From Spodoptera frugiperda (taxonomy: Eukaryota > Arthropoda > Insecta > Lepidoptera > Noctuidae), in contig NC_064236.1 of the NCBI RefSeq assembly GCF_023101765.2, forward strand, positions 16,952,993 to 17,016,992: 64,000 nucleotides of DNA, written 5' to 3'. Below are positions 12,952 to 27,500 of the stretch, one piece after another. The position numbers were made by a program, and so were the translations under genes. A model generated the notes under the pieces. That model saw only the letters and a program-made list of their open reading frames with translations, had not been told where the DNA came from and searched no databases. Numbering within the stretch: the first letter of the stretch is position 1; every line of letters begins with the position of its first letter.

Positions 12952-13700
12952 CTCGCTAAATTGTCCACAACCTACATGTTCACGATCCTTCTACTGCTTT
13001 ACACTTAGAACGCGGCAACAACATTGTGTAGAATGTCACATCATTCACTACATGGCACTTCAGTTTGCGTCCTGTAAACCTGAAACAAAATCACCAATTT
13101 TAACATGCACTTATCGTCTGGACGATGCATTCACGATTTCTGACAACACTGGTATCTTCTGAGGTTAACTAGTGAACTATTGTGGCACCCAAATTGCTCC
13201 ATTCAACACCAGACTCCAGCAAACTTTGACAGTTCGAATACAATGAGCACAGTGAATCTGACAACAAAACAATGTGCTGCTCGCAAATTTAACTCCGGCC
13301 AAACTATTCTAACATTGGTAAACAGAGTTTCAGCGTTGTTTTAGACGACTTTTCGGTACAAAAGCATTTTGACATACCCGCACAGAACAAAAATGTCAAA
13401 TTCAGGACTCAACAATGCAAAACGTTACAGGTGATAAAGCATTACGATCGCGTTTAACCTCCACACAATACATGATATGATAAATAAATGTCGAAATATA
13501 CGTTTTCTTAGTGCATATGTATGAAAATGAATAACAATCCCGTTTGACGTTTCACTTTATTGCACTTGTAAAATGTATGGCGGGCCACTGGTTGGATTGC
13601 GACTGTAAATATCGGAGCGTCCAATAGCAGAGCCGCGCGCCGACAGAATCACTTGTGGCCATCACTTATGTATAAAATGCACTCACACCACACCGCGTAA
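12952..13700 (-). promoter_or_regulatory. rno: Probable rno promoter/5' leader region
   Basis: Inferred from position upstream of the rno start codon. GC content rises around 13560-13680, including GAGCCGCGCGCCGAC. No precise TATA box or initiator could be fixed. Confidence 0.35.
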
Positions 13701-16700
13701 GGATCCGATATTTTCATTCTCTAATAATTAACCGTAAATATTTATCTCACGAGTATTCTCCATTGTAGGCTACATAACAAAGTTGACAACATAGATAGCA
13801 GCACTGTTTTGTTGCCAGATTGACGTGAGTCCTACGCATCATTTTCACCATCGTTTCGCTATCAATATATATCATATATACAACAAGTCGATTGTATATC
13901 AATTTGCAACAATGCACTATGTTTAAATACCTCATAATTCACATACATTTTCTGTAACAGACATTTGGCGCCATTGATCCAAAAACTACTTTGGTCACGT
14001 GACTATGTACGAATCACCAACGCAAGCCAAGTAAAATGGCCAAAACGCACATCGAGTTCATCTAATGTCATTGGTTTTGAAAGTAACTTGCCGCATAACA
14101 TATACATGGAGACAAGATTTTTAATTCCTTAAAGCCGAGAATAAACCAAACACGAACACATAGTTAATAAACATTGAATTTGTCAGCAAGTAGCACAAAT
14201 TACTAAAATAAATTACAACATGAACATAGAGCCAGAGATATCAATATGAAGTTACAGAAATTAGCCACCAGTTGGCGCTCTCATCGAAAAAAAGTTTAAA
14301 ATGTTGCAACACTAAAAAACTGGTGAAAGTATGGTAGAAAGTTTTGCAAATTATTATAAGATAGATAAATATAAAAAACAAAATTAGGATTAAGATCCAT
14401 AGAAATACGCATACTAAAAGTTTTAATCAACAAAAGCTACGAATTTACAAGAATAACTACGAAATTAGTAAAAATATTTTAGTAGGAAATTGTCTGTGGT
14501 ATCCAGTGGTATGAGTTGTAGTGTTGGAACACGCATGATTCGACAATAATTTATTTGTTACTATAATACTTATTAACAAGTCTCTCTTCTTCTGTTTTAT
14601 TGGTAAACAGAATAATTATGTGCATTTTCTTTATCCGTTGAATTACTTGCGCCTGATTAAGAAACAAGAAAGTTATTACTGCACTATTTATTTTTTTAAC
14701 CTACAGATGTGTATTACTACTTTCTTTTTATTTTACGAAAAGTTAAATTTATTATGCGCTATTATATTGCTGGACGCTTGCTGTAAGGTATTTTTTTGAT
14801 CAGAGTAGGTATTAAATTTTAATTCCCATTTACTCCAGGCTAGGCCTGGATACCAATATGATAAATAAATTATGAATAATAAGAAATATATTTATTCAAA
14901 GAAATATAATGATATTTTTTTGGCCCTAATTTTACAATATTGCTATGGCATCATGTGCCATCATGAACTAGGTTCTATAAAACCTACCCCAGGCAATATA
15001 AAAATATTTTAGTAAATTTTATTTTTATCGTTCAATCGATAAAAATTTTAATTTTTTCGTTCCGTCGATAAAAATAAAATAGATCGATCTAACTACGCTA
15101 TAATTGATATTTTTCTCGTCGATACGTACAATTACATTTAAGTTTTATGTCATACAAAACATAAAATTAATTCATCGATAAGATGTGAAGATTGAATTCA
15201 CTATAACTCGGCTTGACAACACATTACAGACAGATTAACTTGACAACCGCTCTATGGTCGTTGCGCCACCGGCGGCGCGGCCTTTACAATAATAGTAGGT
15301 ATGCTTTTCCAATGAATACGTAAGTATATTCTTGCGTCAAAGACTGCAGGAAATCGTTTCCAACACCCTACAACAAACGAATCAGTTAAAAATTAAATAA
15401 GTTGATTCATTATTTCACATAAAACAGCTTAGCATGGCATTTACTTACTAACAGTCCGTTTGGAAGACGAAAAAAAAAACATTTTGAACCATTTAAAAAA
15501 CAGTTAGGTAGGAATGAATCTAAAAAAACATTAAGCATCTTAGCTCATTATCATATCATAATATACCATAAGTAAAATGTCACTATAAAGCTATGAAATA
15601 ATATTACTATGTATTAGATTCTTGTCGTTGAGCCAGTAGGTAGCAAAAGGAGTTCGATTCCAAATGCTGTTGAACTACGCTAGCCCCTGGTCTCAGCTTA
15701 TTATCAAATCAACGCCGCAATCAATCAATCTACAACCCATTTTGTTATTTGCATTGCACCAGCGATGCAATGGCCGAGATTTTCCTTCTCATTCCTTTTA
15801 TACTGAATATAAACTTATTTGAAATTCTCAACCTATTTAGTAATTTTTTGACAGGTGTCAAATTATAATGAGACGATTTTTTTTAAGACATTTTCACTTA
15901 AAGGTACATCACTATTTTAACCAGCAGCTAATGTTTTGGGAAGTCAAGGTTTGTATGAATCACAATCAAAATAAATAAAAACACAATCAAATGATACTAA
16001 TAAATTTTATTCAAGTTATTACAGTGTTTCTTTTGTTAACATTTATATATTAAAATTTAAACAATTAACTCTAAAATACAAAAGTAGATCTAAATTAAAT
16101 AAAAAAAAAAATACGTTATCTCCTTTCCAGCTTGCTAATAAAAAATGTACAAATATTGAGGTTATCAGACGAATACCTAATAGGCTGTCACTCACTATTG
16201 TGTGATGGGTCCGACCCGTCCAACTTCAGATAGGTATTATTATGTTACTGTTACGAAGAACTATTTTTACTTTGAAATATTTCTTTTTAATACACTTTTT
16301 ATTAGAAAGTATACAGCTTTCATAAAGCCACAGGTCCAACGAAACATAACTTACATACTGTCCGTTCCAATTACTACAAACATCATCCTTTACACATTAA
16401 TTAGGTAAATCTTACAAATACCCTTTCCGGTTACAATATTAATTTACAAAATGAAAAATAAAGTGCTAAATAAACTTCGTTGTACATTAAACTAAAATAA
16501 TTTCCTCATGATTACGACAACTATCTATAAAAAAATAAATATAATAAAATCTTACAGAAAATAATACTAAATCTCAATTAGGTTATTGTTCAACGGTTCA
16601 TGTGTAGCGCTATCGCGATACCAATTACCGTAGGCTGGCGCTGGTGATTATTATGACGTACAATTACTTTCATTTTTAAAATTGTGCACGACAAACCGGT

Positions 16701-17500
16701 TCGAGAGTCTGACTCACACGCCGACACACTTTCATGTTAATTGAACAAAACGCCATCTATCGCCATTTCGAGTAAACAAGATGCAATAATCAATCAACAT
16801 TGCAACATGGGGGAAATCTCTGTATAGACTATCTATTACAACAATACATTATTAAATCTTTATATTCTAACTCAAAAACATGGAATTTGTTTGTGACACC
16901 AAGGGTATGGTACTTCGTAGCGAATGGCACTGGTCGTTACACTTTGTTTTGCGTAAATCAAGTATCTATAGACATACAAAAGTGCACGTTTAAGGATATT
17001 GCATACTATGACAAAGTCATTTTCAAAAAGTAAATGTAAATAGAGATATACAGGAGTCGTAGAAATAAATCAAACGTATGAAATATGAAAGAATACAAAG
17101 TGATCTCCTATAGGCAATTCTGTCATGCAAGTTATGCACTAGAGTGATAAATTGGCGAGTTAACTGGCTTGATAGAAAGATTATGCCCCCGCCAGACCGC
17201 TATTACTCTGATTATATAATCAACTTCGGAGAACGACACGTGTGTACCTATTGTACGTATAGAGATAGCTCGCTTTACGCATTAGGTGCTATTTATTTAT
17301 ACGTTATACAGATTTTGTAACAAGCGGCGAGTTTACACGATATGACACATCTTCCTTAACTTACAAAGTTCATGTTTCGTCTCCAACACTTGAAAATGAA
17401 CAAAATATAAATTCAACGTCTTAAAAATACAGTGGGAATAGGAATATAGAGATAAAAGGTACGAGAAATTATGCCATTTAGAGTTTACGAAACAAGTAGA
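13701..17500. other. Intergenic AT-rich DNA, nothing recognised
   Basis: No exon, RNA gene or classifiable transposon was supported. Short inverted ATCGATAAAA motifs cluster at 15020-15080. One copy of the recurrent CGCCATCTATCG motif is at 16751-16762. Confidence 0.5.
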
Positions 17501-17542
17501 TACTATACGTAGGCGCGCTGTAGATGTTTTACATACATAACC

Positions 17543-17813
17543 TCATGCCAGTCTCATGGGGGCAGAGACAATGGAACACCAATTGCTACGAATCTCACAC
17601 ACCTCTTTCGCTTTATCAACAATCATCAGTCTTTTCATGCATGCTCGTCGGTTAAGAGTACTTTGATTTTGGCCCTGCATTAATATATCGCAAATCTGGT
17701 CGCTATTTGCGCGTCTAGGGCGCCCTCTACCGACGGCCTCGTTCATATCCGCCTTGTATATTTCTTTCGTAAATCTGCTTACATCCATCCCTTTTACATG
17801 CCCAAAACATCAT
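17543..17813 (-). pseudogene. LINE reverse-transcriptase C-terminal fragment
   Basis: On the minus strand, a frame reads FGHVKGMDVSRFTKEIYKAD, then GRGRPRRANSDQI and later RRACMKRLMIVDKAKEVC. The W/F-GHV...R...K...GRGRPRR signature is the tail of endonuclease/RT proteins common in insect LINEs (RTE-like group, my inference). Only about 90 residues remain, with no catalytic part, so it is a dead 5'-truncated copy. The same signature recurs at the right end of the window (63570-63690). Confidence 0.6.
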
Positions 17814-17815
17814 AA

Positions 17816-20800
17816 CATTCCCTTTTCAATCCTTGTCACTACATCGTCTTTCAATCCTCACCATAGATAAGCGTAGGTGTCAATACACGCTGTATTATAG
17901 CAAGTCGAGCTTTGTAGGATGAAATTTTACTCGACATTACAGAGTGTAAAGCACCATTGTCACTATTTCCCGCATTTACTCTCATTTCATCTCTCAACAA
18001 ACTCATTCCATTGTTCCAATGTTTCATCACCTCCCATTGCCTGGCAATCTATTATTACCTCATTCCTCTCTGTCCGTAGATATTTTTTTAGCAAAATCTC
18101 CATTTTCCTACGAAATTATCTAACAAAAATGTGTTTATATAGATATATCTGTTTTAAATAGCACACAGGTACACTGGCCATACATTACATTAGAAACCAG
18201 TTCATATACTAAACAAGAGAGTGTACTAAACAACTATTTTACAACTTGTTAATAAACTAATAAAGATGTGGTCTTAAAACTACATAACTGCTATTCTTTG
18301 TTATTTTTGGTATACAATCTTATAAACTAATTTTAATATAAATACGTTATCCCATGTGATATAATATTATAAGCTTCTGTGAGTAACAACAATAAGTATA
18401 TAGTTGCTCTGATATAGATATATTTGACATAGTAACGAATATGCTACAGTTTATTTGTTTGGAATGCTAAGATCACATTTAAATACAGCCAATTCATTTA
18501 ACTATTGTATATAGTCCCATTATTTAATCGATATATAATTTGAGAGTGCTTATTGTGCATGTCGTGATGTGATTTCTATCACAAACAGAGTATCGTATAA
18601 GAAGTTGATAGTACCGCGGGTTAGTCACACGGTATCGCAGGAAGTCGCAGAAATTACTCACAAAGAGCGACTGTAAGACTGCATTGTAGTGCAGTAGTGA
18701 CCCACAATAAACCGTTACAAAGGAGGCCAGTATCGCACTTGGATAATTTATCAATTTACGGATCGGTAGCATGAACCACAGCGGCATTATTGCAAGACTC
18801 GTTCAAACAGATTACAATTCACTTGTATCACGGAGTATACAAGTCAATTTTAAAAACATAATAAAATAAGGTGTAGTGGGACATTACGATATGATCTTAG
18901 GGACAACAGATATGCCAAATCAACTTACTTTCATTATAACTACAGAAATAACAATTAAAACGTACATGGGATACTATTATTAATTTACCCCATAAAATCC
19001 CCATACATATACTTTATATCTGTTAATATTCATAACTATACTCGTATCGTAGGTATACAATATAGGTACTAAATATGAATTTATTGTACTACATGATAAC
19101 AGTACAAAGGAGAAACATTATCAAAATTTTGTAAAAACCTTTACAATATTGTAGAATGTTTGACAAGCTCTTACGGACTATAGATTTTACAACGATCACC
19201 GTCTTCAGTACAAAAATATTTAACATTGATTACCTTTGTTGTACTTCTATGATCATACAAATACAAAACTGTGTGTTAATTTTAGATTATTTATTTATAA
19301 GTGAAGTGATGCAAATGTTAAGGGTTCGGTACAAAATTACAAATTGTTTAAAAACTACAGTCCGTAAGAATTCCGCTCTACGTATATATAATAGATGTAT
19401 TTACATCAGATCCATTAATTTCTATCAGTCCTTTACAATGCGTGCAGTTTAGTAACAAAATCCAGACTTGAATGAAAGGTTCTGTTACTAAAAACAGGTA
19501 CAATAACATTCTATATGATATATTTATGGAATATTAATATAAAAGGCATGGATGTATATAAATGCAGTGAGTAAGTGTTGGAAGCTAATAAACAATAAGT
19601 AACGGGTAAAATTGTCCGAATGCAATTTGCCACTGCTCAATGAATTCAGATCTCCGTACGTGACAACATCATTAATTGTTTACTGTGGGAAATTCATCAA
19701 TTTTTTGTTGTAAAGCCAAACACTTAGGAATGTTTATATTGTATATATATCTTTTTGAATATCGTATTTAATTATATACTTTTTTATACATCTTTACACC
19801 AAATATGCATCGCTCTACTAAGCGAATTAATGATACCGAATAATATATTTTTTTCTATAATATAAACATTATTTATACACATTACAATTTGGAAGAAGCC
19901 GGGATTAACACTTGTGCGAAATATAGACATTAATTTTTATTTATAAGCGACTACAAGCTAATAAGCATTCTAAAATAAATGAAAACAGTTTTTACACAAA
20001 CAGTAAATAAACAAATCGATACATAAATTCGTAATGGACTATAATTTTGTTGCTTTTTGCAGTGCAAAGAGTTGTTGGAGGAAATGAGGTTATAAAGCAA
20101 CAGTACTAGGGGAATTTCTATTAGGTTTACAGAGTAAACATCTGATTTGAAAGTCTTATATGGTTCTGTATGGTAATGCAAGTGTACTGTTACTTTTGGT
20201 AGAATAATACGAAGCGAGGAAAGAAACTAAGACAACATTTTTTTCTGAGTATACAAAGTTACTATAAGACTAATCAAAAATCAAGAATTATAAAGAATTT
20301 AACTGTTTTGTGTGTATGTATATAGTAATTAATAGATGAATTGAATAAGAAAATTCCTTTTATTTCGCAACCGGATTATGGATTTTTTGTAAATTGAGGT
20401 TCAAGTTAATCTGCCAGTGACGGTTATATCTCAAAAAGGGGGTTTAATGAAATTAGATATAATTATGTATATATTAATATATATATTAATGATTGTTATT
20501 ACTCAATGTGAGTCCTGTATATAAATTATGCTGTTATTTATTACAGTGATCTTTTAAAGCATTATAAGCATGGACGAGTGCTATGGCGGATGGAATTGAC
20601 ATTGGATCGGATATCATTATTAGATTTTAATATAGTAATATTACTAATAGAGTGTTGATATATATTATAAGAGTTTTGTAACACAACCTTTATTAGTAAG
20701 GCCGATTAATTTAAACTATTTGGCAAAATATGATTGGTCGGTTGAGAGAATGGACCAATGACAACTGCGGTACATACATATTATTGTTCAGTTGAAGTAA

Positions 20801-21417
20801 AGCGATATGAAAGTACTATTGTTTATTATATAGAAGCTGTAATATTCCCTGCATATAGTGCCTTTTATATTGTATATTTAGTAAATATTGAATATAAATT
20901 TTCTTTTAAATATTAATTTGAGTGTAAGATATTACACAACTTTTCGCTGGTTATATAGTTCATAAGAGTTATGAAGACTTTTAAAGACACTATAACATAG
21001 ACAGGGCGACTACACGCGTCCCAAACAGCTTGGCAAGCAAGGTGGATCATTGAGCGTCTTTGTACAAACATGTCAAGTTCGTACAGTCTTGTTAAAATTA
21101 TGTTGTATAGCCGCCCTACTTCGGAGTGCAAGCCAAGCGCAAAATTTCTAATCTAAATAATATAAAGCAATGAATACACGACATATAAAAAAAAAAGTTA
21201 CAAATGGTACAAGCGCAAGCAAATAAAGAGATTCAAACTTTAGACTCTCGCCATAAATCCGTAATTTCATAAACGAATGTAAACATTCTCTATACTTCGC
21301 CGTTCTAACAAAAATTTGGCATATCTATATCAACATTAGATAAACATACATCTTTAACTACATTATAATAGGGTGGAATTTACCTCGGGGATCGGAGGTA
21401 ATACAATATTATAGTGT
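17816..21417. other. Gene-free AT-rich region; upper part probably RhoGAP68F 3'UTR
   Basis: No coding exon is visible. The part just below 21417 must contain the RhoGAP68F 3'UTR. Minus-strand AATAAA-like signals occur near 20690, but no cleavage site can be fixed. The possible frames here are AT-driven and resemble no family. Confidence 0.4.
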
Positions 21418-21588
21418 TTAGATTATGAAGATGGACTCCTGGTGGGAGAGGAGAAAATCGGTGAAGTTGTTGATGGGGGCAATGGACAGGAGCGACATCT
21501 GTCCGTTTGGTGGCCAGGCGAGGTTGGGGCCGAACACCACGGCGAGGTTGCTCGTCGTCATCTTATTGAGGCAGCTCCTGTCTTGCAC
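21418..21588 (-). CDS. RhoGAP68F: RhoGAP68F exon 9, terminal
   Basis: The acceptor is CTTTCCAG; the TAA stop is at 21418-21420. It encodes KMTTSNLAVVFGPNLAWP, including the conserved asparagine of the GAP active site, then SIAPINNFTDFLLSHQESIF and the terminus II. The plus-strand frames at 21425-21654 are shadows. Confidence 0.94.
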   Translation of the reverse strand: MQDRSCLNKMTTSNLAVVFGPNLAWPPNGQMSLLSIAPINNFTDFLLSHQESIFII

Positions 21589-24500
21589 CTGGAAAGAGAG
21601 ACCATCAAGTTATTAACTTTATTTAAGAAGTTAAGTCTAGAGTATTTGAGTTAGTGCAATATATTGTCGTTCATATTACAATTTGTTCAATGTCAAAAAA
21701 AAATATTTTTGTTTTATTTCTATATATAAATATTTATGAAAGATTCAAAATACACATTTAATAGAACACAATATTTAAAAACTATTAGCTAATAAACATT
21801 TTGATGTTACGAAGTATATTTTTTTTTTAGTACAATGTTTTTTTTTTACTTTCCTGTAAGCCCGTTATTTTTGACATAGAACTAATTGCAATATAAGCGA
21901 CGATATTCAATATTCAATTATAAGTATTCAATATCTTGTAAAACTGATGGCTACACTATCGTATTGGATTGTATCTGTAATGATAGTTGTAAGTGCAATA
22001 AATAAATAATTATCACACTTATTTTTTATTTTATTGCATATCTATATATTTTTAACCGATATCAAAAACGAAGGAGGTTCTGTGTTTGATCTGTATATGT
22101 GTGGAATGGAAGTATGTATGTTTGCCAGTGATTATCTCGCGATTGGCTGAACCGAGTTTGATAAAAAGGTTTTAAGGAGGTTGAAGTCGGTTTTTCTAAA
22201 AAGCACTCGATTTGTAGTGTTTTGTAAAACCATTGTAAAACTCCAAAAAATATAAAATCTTTGTAAAACTCCAAGTAGTTATGTAATTAGGATTTCAAGG
22301 AGAATAGCTAATGACCTTATCCTTAAAATGTTGTTCCATATTTGAGTGTGATGTGTGTATGTGATAATTCGTACTTTTAATATAATTAGAAAATGTGATA
22401 CTAACCTTCCATAAGAACTGGAATACGTATTTCAACAGCATATAGTTATCCAGAGGCAGGCGCTCCAGAATCAAGATCTTAACCTTTCGCGGCTTATCAC
22501 GCGGCGACCAGTCTGAAACATTTAGTACAAAAAATATATTAAAACACTAATTTATTGCTGTAATGATAGAAATCTGGAAGAACAAAGAATATTAAATACA
22601 GCATATGCACGCTAAATAGAACCTTTTTGACAGTTGACTAAGTTAGTTTAAAAGTAAAATTGCTGTGCAATTCGCAATTGCAATTGAATAGCAATAGCAT
22701 CGCTGTGCAATTAAATAAAACTAAACAGTACGCTAATGGCATTAAGGATCAAAATACAATTCAACTCACTTTGGAAATCCATAATCTCATCATACAAGTC
22801 AAAAGTGAGCAGCGGTTCCTCAAGGTCCCGGAAGAAAGTCTTCAGCAGAACGGCCGCGTTGTGGGGGTCATTGCGGAATTGAAGAGGCTCGCCCCTGTTG
22901 CAGGCGCTCTGCAACTCCTTGATCACCGACATGTTGGCTGAGCGACGGAAAATTCCCTCCGTCTCTAACGCTGGAAACATTGAATAATAGTAAGTATCAG
23001 CCTAACATGGTATAGAATGAATTAAAGTCAAAAGTCATCAATCTTTTCTTCTTGTTTTCTTACCGTCAGGCTGCGACAGAAACTCGACGCACTGCCGTAC
23101 CACGGGCGGGATAGCTCCGACCATGTTAGTGTTGTTCTCCTTTATGAACGCCAGCGACACACCAAACTGCTGCGTCGGCGGCGGGGAGAGACTGCTCTTC
23201 GGTTTCTTATTGAACTTCGCGATGGGCGAAGTCTCCGCCGGCACCGTGTTCTGTCGAGCCGACTCGGCAGCCCTCGGGTTCTTGGACAGCAAGAGCTTGT
23301 CGTACCTACAACAAGCGCACCGTGATTAAGGTATAAAACCACTGCCTACGTGATGGAAAGTATAGTTAAGAGAAAAGGATGGCATGCTTTGATTGCTTGG
23401 GCTACACACCATCGCTTTTCAGTGATATTAGGCGAAGATGACGCAATTCGTGTTCCACTGAGCTTTAAATACTTTATAGCTTCGTATCCTACGGCAAAGC
23501 AAGCCGCTTCACGCTGCTTGATGTCTTGTTCTTCCTCGATGATGACGGGGAGTGGTATCGGCTTGTTACGGTTTCGTTTGATGCGCACTAACTCCTCAGG
23601 GATCAGGGGAAACGCCACCGCTTCGTCCAACTTCGTACCAAACAAATCATCGGGATCAAATTTGTTTTGTCTAGTGCCCAACACCTGATCACTGTCATAG
23701 GGCAAGTAATCTCCCTCGCTGCGCTTCAGGCACACCAAGTCCTCAACTTCAGGAATGACTGCAGTTAAATCTTGTTCCGAGCCAAATAACTCTTCCAAGG
23801 CCAACGGGGCCAGGCGTCGCGTCATCGTCAACTCATCAATCTCATCCGTCATTGTGGCTGAATCTTCTTTAGCGCCGAACCAATCCTCAAGACTGTATTT
23901 GCCTGTTCCTTTTACTCTTCTCAGTTTCCCGGCTGTATGTACGGACGGAAAGTCCGATGGTTCCGCTTCACGAGTCTGGACAGCAGAAGACTTCTGTTTT
24001 GGTTTCTCAATTGTCTTAATATTCTCGGAAGTAATCCGATATCTGGTTGGACCCGGCACCTCCTTCACAATGAACACCTGAGGAAGTTGATCCCGTTTTT
24101 TTCCTTGTTTCTCAACGCTGTTGTTGGACTCTTGTGTATGATCTCCTCGACTAGGTATCTTGTTGAGTTTAGGTTTCGGTCTCTGATCCATGATAATCTC
24201 TGGCAGCAAGGACTCCGGATCTCGCTTAGGTTTAGAATTCTCGGACTTTTTAGAAGTAAATGTGCGTTTAATGTTCATTAATGCATCGATAGCTCTTTTA
24301 AATGCCATCGTACAACAGTATTGATGATTGTTATGTTCGATGGTTGATTAATGAGTGACTTATTTTTAGTGATTATGCGAATGTTTCCTCTTCTTCAGCT
24401 GTAAGAAACAGTTACCAAGTACTGTTTTGAACTGAGATAGAAAATAGGAAGAAACAAAGCCACGTAACCAAGTCTCATACGTGTCAATGCGACCTTGGTG

Positions 24501-27500
24501 TACCATGCCGGGCTAGCTATGTATTAATGAAGGCAATGAAGAGTTTCGATTGAAAGTGAACCGGGGGGTGTGGCAAAACATAGAGTAGTTTTCTACTACA
24601 TTATATTTTTATTTATTGGGGAAATACGAGCTCAATATTTATTTAATAATTCCATTTTTACTGTACTTCAATTTACAGTAGTAAAGTAACACGTACTAAA
24701 CAAAGTACGGAGCTTATCGGACGCTGGAACAATACAAAATAAACAAACAAATCTCGGAGCACGCTGCGTTTGTTTGTAAACAGATTACAGTGACCACCCC
24801 TTGTGGTCCGAGGGAGAAGTTCGCGGGCCGTGGCCTTGCAGTTCTGCGCGTCGCGAGGCTTTACTTGATTGACAGGTCAAATAGTTGTGGATAAATGTGT
24901 TGCACCGGTCGCAGGCTGTCGGCAGACGACATTCAGGTCAATAACGCACTTGAATAATTTAGTCCCTCCAACGGGGTGAGCTACACCTTGACTTCAACTT
25001 TCAATCGTGTAATCGATCACCTAGATGTACTCTTGATATTACTATGTAAAAATACTAAGACGAAGTATTAACTCGCGCGGCAAATGATAACTAAACGCAT
25101 GGAAATAAGGGATAGATTTATCTCGATTCTAAAGTACGTGTAGTAGTGCGGGTGTACAGGGTGTATGTTTGCATCCTGCACTGGAAATAGGTCACTCTGT
25201 AATTATGGTAAGAAATTATTAAATGGAAATTAATACGCAGTATCGTTCATCGATACCACTATTACTTTTTCATTTTCATTTGGACTTAATCCGTACTAAG
25301 ATTGGCCGGATGAATTATTGGCCGGAGGCTGCAATTAGTAGTAAAGCCACCTAATCTTAATTTTTATCGTCAAATTAATTAAGTAGCTGCTAATAGAGCA
25401 CATTATGTGCACTTAGGATTTAAGTTTAACATAGCTTGCAACAAAATAGTAAAACATTATTACTAAGAAGAAAATAGTGAAAAATACCAAGAGTAGGAGC
25501 ATTTTCCTGAAAGTGAAAGCGAGCTAAGGTCAGGATAGTGGCCTACAAAGTGTCGGGCAGGAGGTCTGTAGGTCAGCGGCCGACAGCGGTGGAGTTTCGG
25601 TCCACTCCAACTTGTTGGATACTTATTAAAACTCTCATAGCATTGAACTTGAACGATTACTCGCCTGTTTACCAACAATCACACTTTTGTGACATTATTT
25701 CATTTAATGGACATGTCAGAAATGGTTACAGCTTAATAGCGGTCTTGCAATTTTATCTATACATTATTAATTTACCAAATAATTGTGTATCTAATTAGAT
25801 GTGATAATGTTCCAAAATAGAGTTAGAATAAACTGCAAATGAAAACAAATCCTACATAAATAACTTGCAATGAGCAAACCGAATTCGAAAATACGAATAC
25901 CGAATTTCAATTTTTTTTAGTTATAAAATGTGTTCCGCGTATTTTTAATAAAATTATTTTTATTAAAAATACGCGGTACACATTTTTAATAAAAATATTT
26001 TTATTAAAAATACGCGGATATATAGGTGCATACCACCTTTGCTTAAAATCTTAATGAGTACTATGTGAGTACTAATATAATTGAAAATTACGTATCATAT
26101 CTATCTATTTGTTCAAATATGAAGCGAAAATCTGTTTTAAAAGTCTATAGACCATTACAGCTAATGCTAATGATTAATTTGTAATGAGCAATCAAGTGGC
26201 TTTGATAATATTGACGTGGCCCAAAGACCTTAACATGCTTAAATTGCTATGACACACTTTTATTTTACAGTAAAAGAAAAGCTCCTTATTCTGTTGCAAT
26301 AAGGCACATTTTCAATCCACACATTTTCCATAATAAATAATTCCACAGGTCGCGCAAACTATATGGATACTACCTTCGGATTTAAATAAAATCAACACAA
26401 TTTTAATTGTTTAACAATGAAATAATTTAAGAGTTAATAAATTGATACATACCTAATCTGGCTCCCAGTTAATTATTCAGAGGAAATTACAGCACTATTT
26501 ACGAAAAACAAAAATATTTACTAGAAAACACTACGAAAAAGAAATTTTAAAACATAACTATACGGCAAAATAAATACGGACATCACTTCTAAACATTTAA
26601 AAAAGCACTAATTACGAAAAAAAAATTACACAAAGCTCACACACACAAAGCACTATAACACCAAATTTAAAAAAAAAACTACTTTTAATTTTTTAACACT
26701 TGACCTACCCGCAGCAAGATAGAAAGGCTTTCATTTTTTCGACCTATTCCTTGACTTCAATTAGAGAGAAAAACTTTTTTCGCGGCACCGAACCTCGCGC
26801 TTTGGAGTTAGTGCTGTAAATGATACTAGGGGATCAAAGATCGAGAGTGTTGTGACCGGCCCGTCAACTAAGTCAAGTCGGTGCAATTGTTTCGTAGGCG
26901 GGCGGCGGCGCGCGCCCTGTGCAACGGCTGAATTTACACAGCGGAGCGCTGCGTCCGCCTTACGATCTTAACATTGACTAGCTTCCTACCTATATCTATA
27001 AGGGTTGTTTAGCACTCATTATTTATTTTATTTATCATGCTCCTCTATGATATTATTTATAGAAAGCGTTGTTTTATACAATTATGTTGAACATTGAGAG
27101 CTTGAAAAACAATGTTATGCACGTTTCACTTCTTAAAAGGGTAGGTAGAGCTTTACGAGTTACTTTTTTAATACACGATTTTAGTCAGTTTAGGAAACTG
27201 ATTTAGTAACACAAAATTAAACGTTTTTTTAAAGGGGGGCAAGGGTGAACATATTAAATTGTAACACTCAATATTTTTCAGGAGTGTTATAATATGTGAC
27301 CCCTTCATAATGACGACCCTATGCCTAAGAAGACGTATGATGACGTATGCAGGTTAAAACGCCCGCGTCTCAAGAATGAGCGAGCGGGTTTAAAACCTGG
27401 CAAGTATGGAGGAAAATTTTTCAAGTTACGTGTAATACTTAAAAAGTTTATCAAGGCAACCTTGACGAACGGCAAAGAAAACCAATTGCGAAGAAACCTG

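Larger units (their letters stand above)
24398..26760 (-). other. Possible spliced 5'UTR and promoter of the nested gene
   Basis: On the minus strand, a T-rich leader-like segment ends at a strong donor (AGATTAG|GTATGT, exon end 26453). A GC-rich block with GGCGGGCGGCGGCGCGCGCC lies just upstream (26890-26930). An acceptor (TTCTTACAG) lies above 24398, 90 bp upstream of the nested ATG at 24308. The simplest reading is a promoter near 26.8 kb, a non-coding first exon of about 300 bp and a second exon carrying the 320-codon frame. The same first exon could instead splice to RhoGAP68F exon 6 and give a GAP-only isoform. Confidence 0.45.

Noticed and set aside
12746..13162. 138-codon plus-strand frame
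   Set aside because: It overlaps rno exon 1 and its leader on the opposite strand; the minus-strand reading has homology and splice sites, this one has neither.
23350..24281. Three plus-strand frames of 108-114 codons
   Set aside because: They are shadows of the 320-codon minus-strand frame and show no domain.
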